From: Anaerotignum neopropionicum
GTDB taxonomy: Bacteria > Bacillota > Clostridia > Lachnospirales > Anaerotignaceae
Assembly (NCBI RefSeq): GCF_001571775.1
Contig: NZ_LRVM01000005.1
Coordinates: 124,001-188,000, forward strand
Length of the DNA stretch: 64,000 nt
Reading direction: 5' to 3'
In this document: positions 60,908 through 64,000 of the stretch, piece after piece
Layout: every line of letters starts with the position of its first letter
Numbering within the stretch: position 1 is the first letter of the stretch
Made by a program: the position numbers and the translations under genes
Notes under the pieces: model-generated
The model's database searches: none
The model's input: only the letters and a program-made list of their open reading frames with translations
What the model was told of the DNA's origin: nothing

Positions 60908-63900
60908 TTATTTATTTGAATAGAATGCATAAAACGCCTCAATTAATGCCTCATCTCCACTTAAGCCTTTTTCCTCCATACGAACGGTGGCTTTATGCAT
61001 CTTGTCAAAGTCGTGGGGCAAGACCTTTTTAAATTTTGGCAGATAATTACTAAAGTCTTTAAGAATTTCCTGCCCTTTTTTGGAGCCTGTCAATTTCACA
61101 TGGTTTGTCAGCATTTCCTTTAAAACCGTAACATCTTGTTTGTGCAGCACTTCTTCCAAGGAAACCAACTCTTTATTTACTCTGGTATAGAAATCTCTGT
61201 TTTCATCCAAAACATAGGCAACACCGCCACTCATACCGGCAGCAAAGTTTTTCCCTGTATTTCCAATAATAACGGCAATACCACCTGTCATATATTCACA
61301 GCCGTGGTCGCCAACACCCTCAACTACAGCTCTTGCGCCGGAGTTACGAACACAAAAGCGTTCCCCTGCCACACCATTGATGTACGCCTCGCCATCCGTC
61401 GATCCATACAATGCAACGTTGCCAATGATAATATTTTCGTCCTCCTTTAGCTTGCTTTTCTTGGGTGGATAAACAACTAATTTGCCGCCGGAAAGACCCT
61501 TGCCAAAGTAATCGTTGCTGTCGCCTTCCAATTCAAGGGTAAGCCCCTTTGGAATAAATGCGCCAAAACTTTGTCCACCTGTGCCGTTACATTTAATGTG
61601 CACCGTGTCACTGTCAAGTCCCTCTGGGTATCTTTTTGTAATTTCAGAGCCTAAAATGGTTCCGAAGGTTCGATCCGTATTTTTTACGTCCACTTCAATC
61701 GAAACAGGCGTTTTGGTATCTATGGAGTCCTTCACCTTCTTATACAAAACCTTTAAATCCACGGTTTCTTCCAAATGGTAATCAAAAACCTGTTTTGGAT
61801 CAAAACCATAATTCTGACCCGGCTTTGCAAAAGGATTGTTTATAATTCTAGCCAATTCTACCTTTGTGGTTCTTGTTCTTGCACCGTCGCGAATCTTTAA
61901 CAAATCGCTGCGGCCAACCATTTCGGAAACAGTTTTAAAGCCAAGCTTCGCCATGTACTCCCTTAATTCCTGGGCAATAAAATACATAAAATTGATTACA
62001 TACTCCGGTTTGCCTTTAAATCTCTTTCTCAATTCAGGATTTTGCGTGGCTACACCAACAGGACAGGTATCCAAATTACATACACGCATCATAACACAGC
62101 CCATGGTTACCAACGGTGCCGTTGCAAAACCAAATTCCTCCGCACCCATCAATGCAGCAAGGGCAACATCACGGCCGCTCATCAGCTTTCCGTCTGTTTC
62201 CAGTGTTACTTTATTCCTCAAACCGCTGCGAATCAAGGTTTGATGCGTTTCCGCCAAACCAAGCTCCCAAGGCACCCCTGCATGCTGAATGGAGGTTCTA
62301 GGTGCTGCCCCCGTTCCGCCATCATAGCCGGAAATTAATATAACCTGGGCGCCAGCCTTTGCCACACCTGCTGCAATGGTGCCTACACCTGCCTCGGCAC
62401 AAAGCTTTACGGTGATTCTTGCATCCCGATTGGCATTCTTCAAGTCATAAATCAACTGTGCCAAATCCTCAATGGAATAAATATCGTGGTGAGGGGGCGG
62501 AGAAATCAAACCAACCCCGGGGGTAGAATGTCTTGTTTTTGCAATCCAAGGATACACCTTTTCCGCCGGCAAATGACCGCCTTCACCGGGTTTTGCACCC
62601 TGTGCCATTTTTATTTGAATTTCCTTTGCACTTACTAAGTAACGACTGGTTACACCGAAGCGTCCCGATGCCACCTGCTTAATTGCAGAACATCTGCTAT
62701 CTCCGTTAGGATCAGGTGTCAAACGGTCAATGCTTTCGCCACCCTCACCGCTGTTGCTTTTGCCGCCGATGCGGTTCATGGCAATGGCAAGGGTTTCGTG
62801 GGCCTCCTGGCTGATAGAACCGTAACTCATTGCACCTGTTTTAAAACGTTTTACAATGGACTCTACGCTTTCAACCTCCTCAATGGGAATGGAGTTTTCT
62901 GCAAATTTAAAGCCAATTAATCCTCTTAAGGTCACCTTTGCTTCATCATTAATTAAACGAGTGTATTCTTTAAAAAGCTTATAATCCCCCGTTCTGGTTG
63001 CTTCTTGTAAAAGATGTATGGTCTGAGGGTTATATAAATGTTTGGATTTATTGCTTCTGAATTTGTGGCTGCCAACGCTGTCTAAGGTAAGGTCAGTTGC
63101 CAAGCCCAGAGGATCAAATGCGCTGTTATGCCATTCATGAAATTCCTTTTGAATATCATCCAGATCAACGCCTTCAATTCTTGTAACGGTATTGGTAAAG
63201 TATTTGTCCACAACCTTAGAGTCAAGGCCCACCGCTTCAAAAATCTGTGCTCCTTGATAGGATTGAATTGTAGAAATACCCATTTTGGAAGCAATCTTTA
63301 CAATTCCATGAAGAATTGCAGAATTATAGTCGTTTACTGCAGCGTAATAATCCTTATCCAGAATATCCTCATCAATTAAATTTGAAATGGTATCCTGTGC
63401 CAAATAAGGGTTTACTGCGCAAGCGCCATAACCTAAAAGTGTTGCAAAGTGATGAACCTCTCTTGGTTCAGCTGTTTCCAAAATCATTGCAACGCTTGTT
63501 TTCTTTTTGGTTTTTACCAAATATTTGCTAACTGCAGATACTGCCAGCAAGGAAGGAATGGGAACATGATTTTCGTCCACATCACGGTCAGTAAGAATAA
63601 TAATATTCGAACCATCTCTGTACGCCCGATCCACCTCTACAAACAGACGATCAATTGCTCTTTCCAACTGCGTATTTTTATAGTATGTGATGGGGATTTC
63701 CGCAACCTTAAACCCTTCAATATCCATATTCTTGATTTTTAGTAAATCCGTATTGGTAAGGATTGGATTATTCACACGAATAACCTTGCAATTTTCGGGC
63801 TTTTCTTCCAATAGGTTGCCTGCGCCGCCAATGTAAACCGTTGTGCTTGTTACAATCTCCTCACGGATTGCATCAATGGGTGGGTTTGTAACCTGAGCAA

Positions 63901-64000
63901 ACATCTGTTTAAAGTAGTTAAATAGCGGTTTTTTGGTTTCAGAAAGCACCGCCAAGGGTGTATCTGTACCCATAGATGCAATGGCTTCCTCCCCCGCCTT
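60908..64000 (-). CDS. gltB: Glutamate synthase large subunit GltB, partial
   Basis: About 1,030 residues of the C-terminal two thirds are present; the frame stays open to the window edge, where KAGEEAIASMGTDTPLAV is read, so the N-terminal glutaminase domain lies outside. Visible are the central domain (FNYFKQMFAQVTNPPIDAIR), the FMN site (GGTGAAPRTSIQHAG), the 3Fe-4S cluster loop (CVMMRVCNLDTCPVG) and the glycine-rich C-terminal beta-helix (GSTDGEAYINGVAGERF). The enzyme makes two glutamates from glutamine and 2-oxoglutarate. Confidence 0.96.
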   Translation of the reverse strand, partial: KAGEEAIASMGTDTPLAVLSETKKPLFNYFKQMFAQVTNPPIDAIREEIVTSTTVYIGGAGNLLEEKPENCKVIRVNNPILTNTDLLKIKNMDIEGFKVAEIPITYYKNTQLERAIDRLFVEVDRAYRDGSNIIILTDRDVDENHVPIPSLLAVSAVSKYLVKTKKKTSVAMILETAEPREVHHFATLLGYGACAVNPYLAQDTISNLIDEDILDKDYYAAVNDYNSAILHGIVKIASKMGISTIQSYQGAQIFEAVGLDSKVVDKYFTNTVTRIEGVDLDDIQKEFHEWHNSAFDPLGLATDLTLDSVGSHKFRSNKSKHLYNPQTIHLLQEATRTGDYKLFKEYTRLINDEAKVTLRGLIGFKFAENSIPIEEVESVESIVKRFKTGAMSYGSISQEAHETLAIAMNRIGGKSNSGEGGESIDRLTPDPNGDSRCSAIKQVASGRFGVTSRYLVSAKEIQIKMAQGAKPGEGGHLPAEKVYPWIAKTRHSTPGVGLISPPPHHDIYSIEDLAQLIYDLKNANRDARITVKLCAEAGVGTIAAGVAKAGAQVILISGYDGGTGAAPRTSIQHAGVPWELGLAETHQTLIRSGLRNKVTLETDGKLMSGRDVALAALMGAEEFGFATAPLVTMGCVMMRVCNLDTCPVGVATQNPELRKRFKGKPEYVINFMYFIAQELREYMAKLGFKTVSEMVGRSDLLKIRDGARTRTTKVELARIINNPFAKPGQNYGFDPKQVFDYHLEETVDLKVLYKKVKDSIDTKTPVSIEVDVKNTDRTFGTILGSEITKRYPEGLDSDTVHIKCNGTGGQSFGAFIPKGLTLELEGDSNDYFGKGLSGGKLVVYPPKKSKLKEDENIIIGNVALYGSTDGEAYINGVAGERFCVRNSGARAVVEGVGDHGCEYMTGGIAVIIGNTGKNFAAGMSGGVAYVLDENRDFYTRVNKELVSLEEVLHKQDVTVLKEMLTNHVKLTGSKKGQEILKDFSNYLPKFKKVLPHDFDKMHKATVRMEEKGLSGDEALIEAFYAFYSNK

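Overview
The window looks like chromosome from a low-GC Gram-positive anaerobe of the class Clostridia, probably close to the Lachnospirales. This is inferred from strong AGGAGG-type ribosome binding sites, frequent TTG/GTG starts, a murA-divIB-DUF881-sbp-ftsZ division cluster without an adjacent ftsA, an S-layer-homology protein, a T-box leader on a methionine transporter, a yjdF riboswitch, and a lipoprotein PstS of the kind I recall from Lachnospiraceae.

Layout. 0-5.4 kb: a leftward phosphate operon (pstS, pstC, pstA, pstB, phoU, an HD-domain gene, and a response regulator cut by the window edge) behind a Pho-box-like promoter; its PstS has its two halves in swapped order. 5.8-10.3 kb: the leftward murA-divIB-DUF881-sbp-ftsZ cluster. 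10.4-13.4 kb: a P1-family peptidase, a GrpB-like gene and small genes. 13.5-16.1 kb: four tightly coupled genes (two MinD-like ATPases with inserted ferredoxin domains between two NifX-like proteins), resembling the Desulfovibrio Orp cluster. 16.3-18.9 kb: an ORF-less group II intron remnant beside a 3' fragment of tRNA-Thr, a DUF3825-like gene and an intact tRNA-Thr(CGT). 19.3-19.9 kb: yjdF with its riboswitch.

19.94-33.84 kb: a 13.9-kb integrative element bounded by a 15-bp direct repeat, with a tyrosine recombinase at the right end and a CI/Cro-type switch. It carries one recognisable phage structural gene (a tape measure protein), several unknown genes, an SLH/beta-helix surface protein, and no capsid, portal, terminase or lysis gene that I recognise. 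Two features stand out. One is an att-like repeat of about 60 bp lying 3' of four separate internal gene blocks and again at the right attachment site. The other is a 1.2-kb non-coding region packed with direct repeats, GTTCAA half-sites and hairpins. This element is the best candidate for an undescribed system: either a phage satellite that brings its own tail ruler, or a modular element assembled from att-terminated blocks.

34-46 kb: a folded non-coding RNA candidate, lspA, class II aldolase, a metallo-hydrolase, a MATE pump, an M20 amidohydrolase, metNIQ with a T-box, an S1-domain protein, rlmD and a hydrolase. 46.3-52.9 kb: a partly decayed arsenic/thiol-redox locus (ArsR, ArsP-like permeases, thioredoxin-like proteins, CcdA, ArsC) in which an upstream permease, a small redox protein and ACR3 are pseudogenes. 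53-58.8 kb: a run of small rightward genes (LUD protein, YcxB-like, dienelactone-hydrolase-like, two GNATs, TraX-like, methyltransferase, hydrolase). 58.9-59.3 kb: an internally deleted IS3-family element. 59.4-64 kb: gltD and most of gltB, leftward, with gltB running off the right edge.
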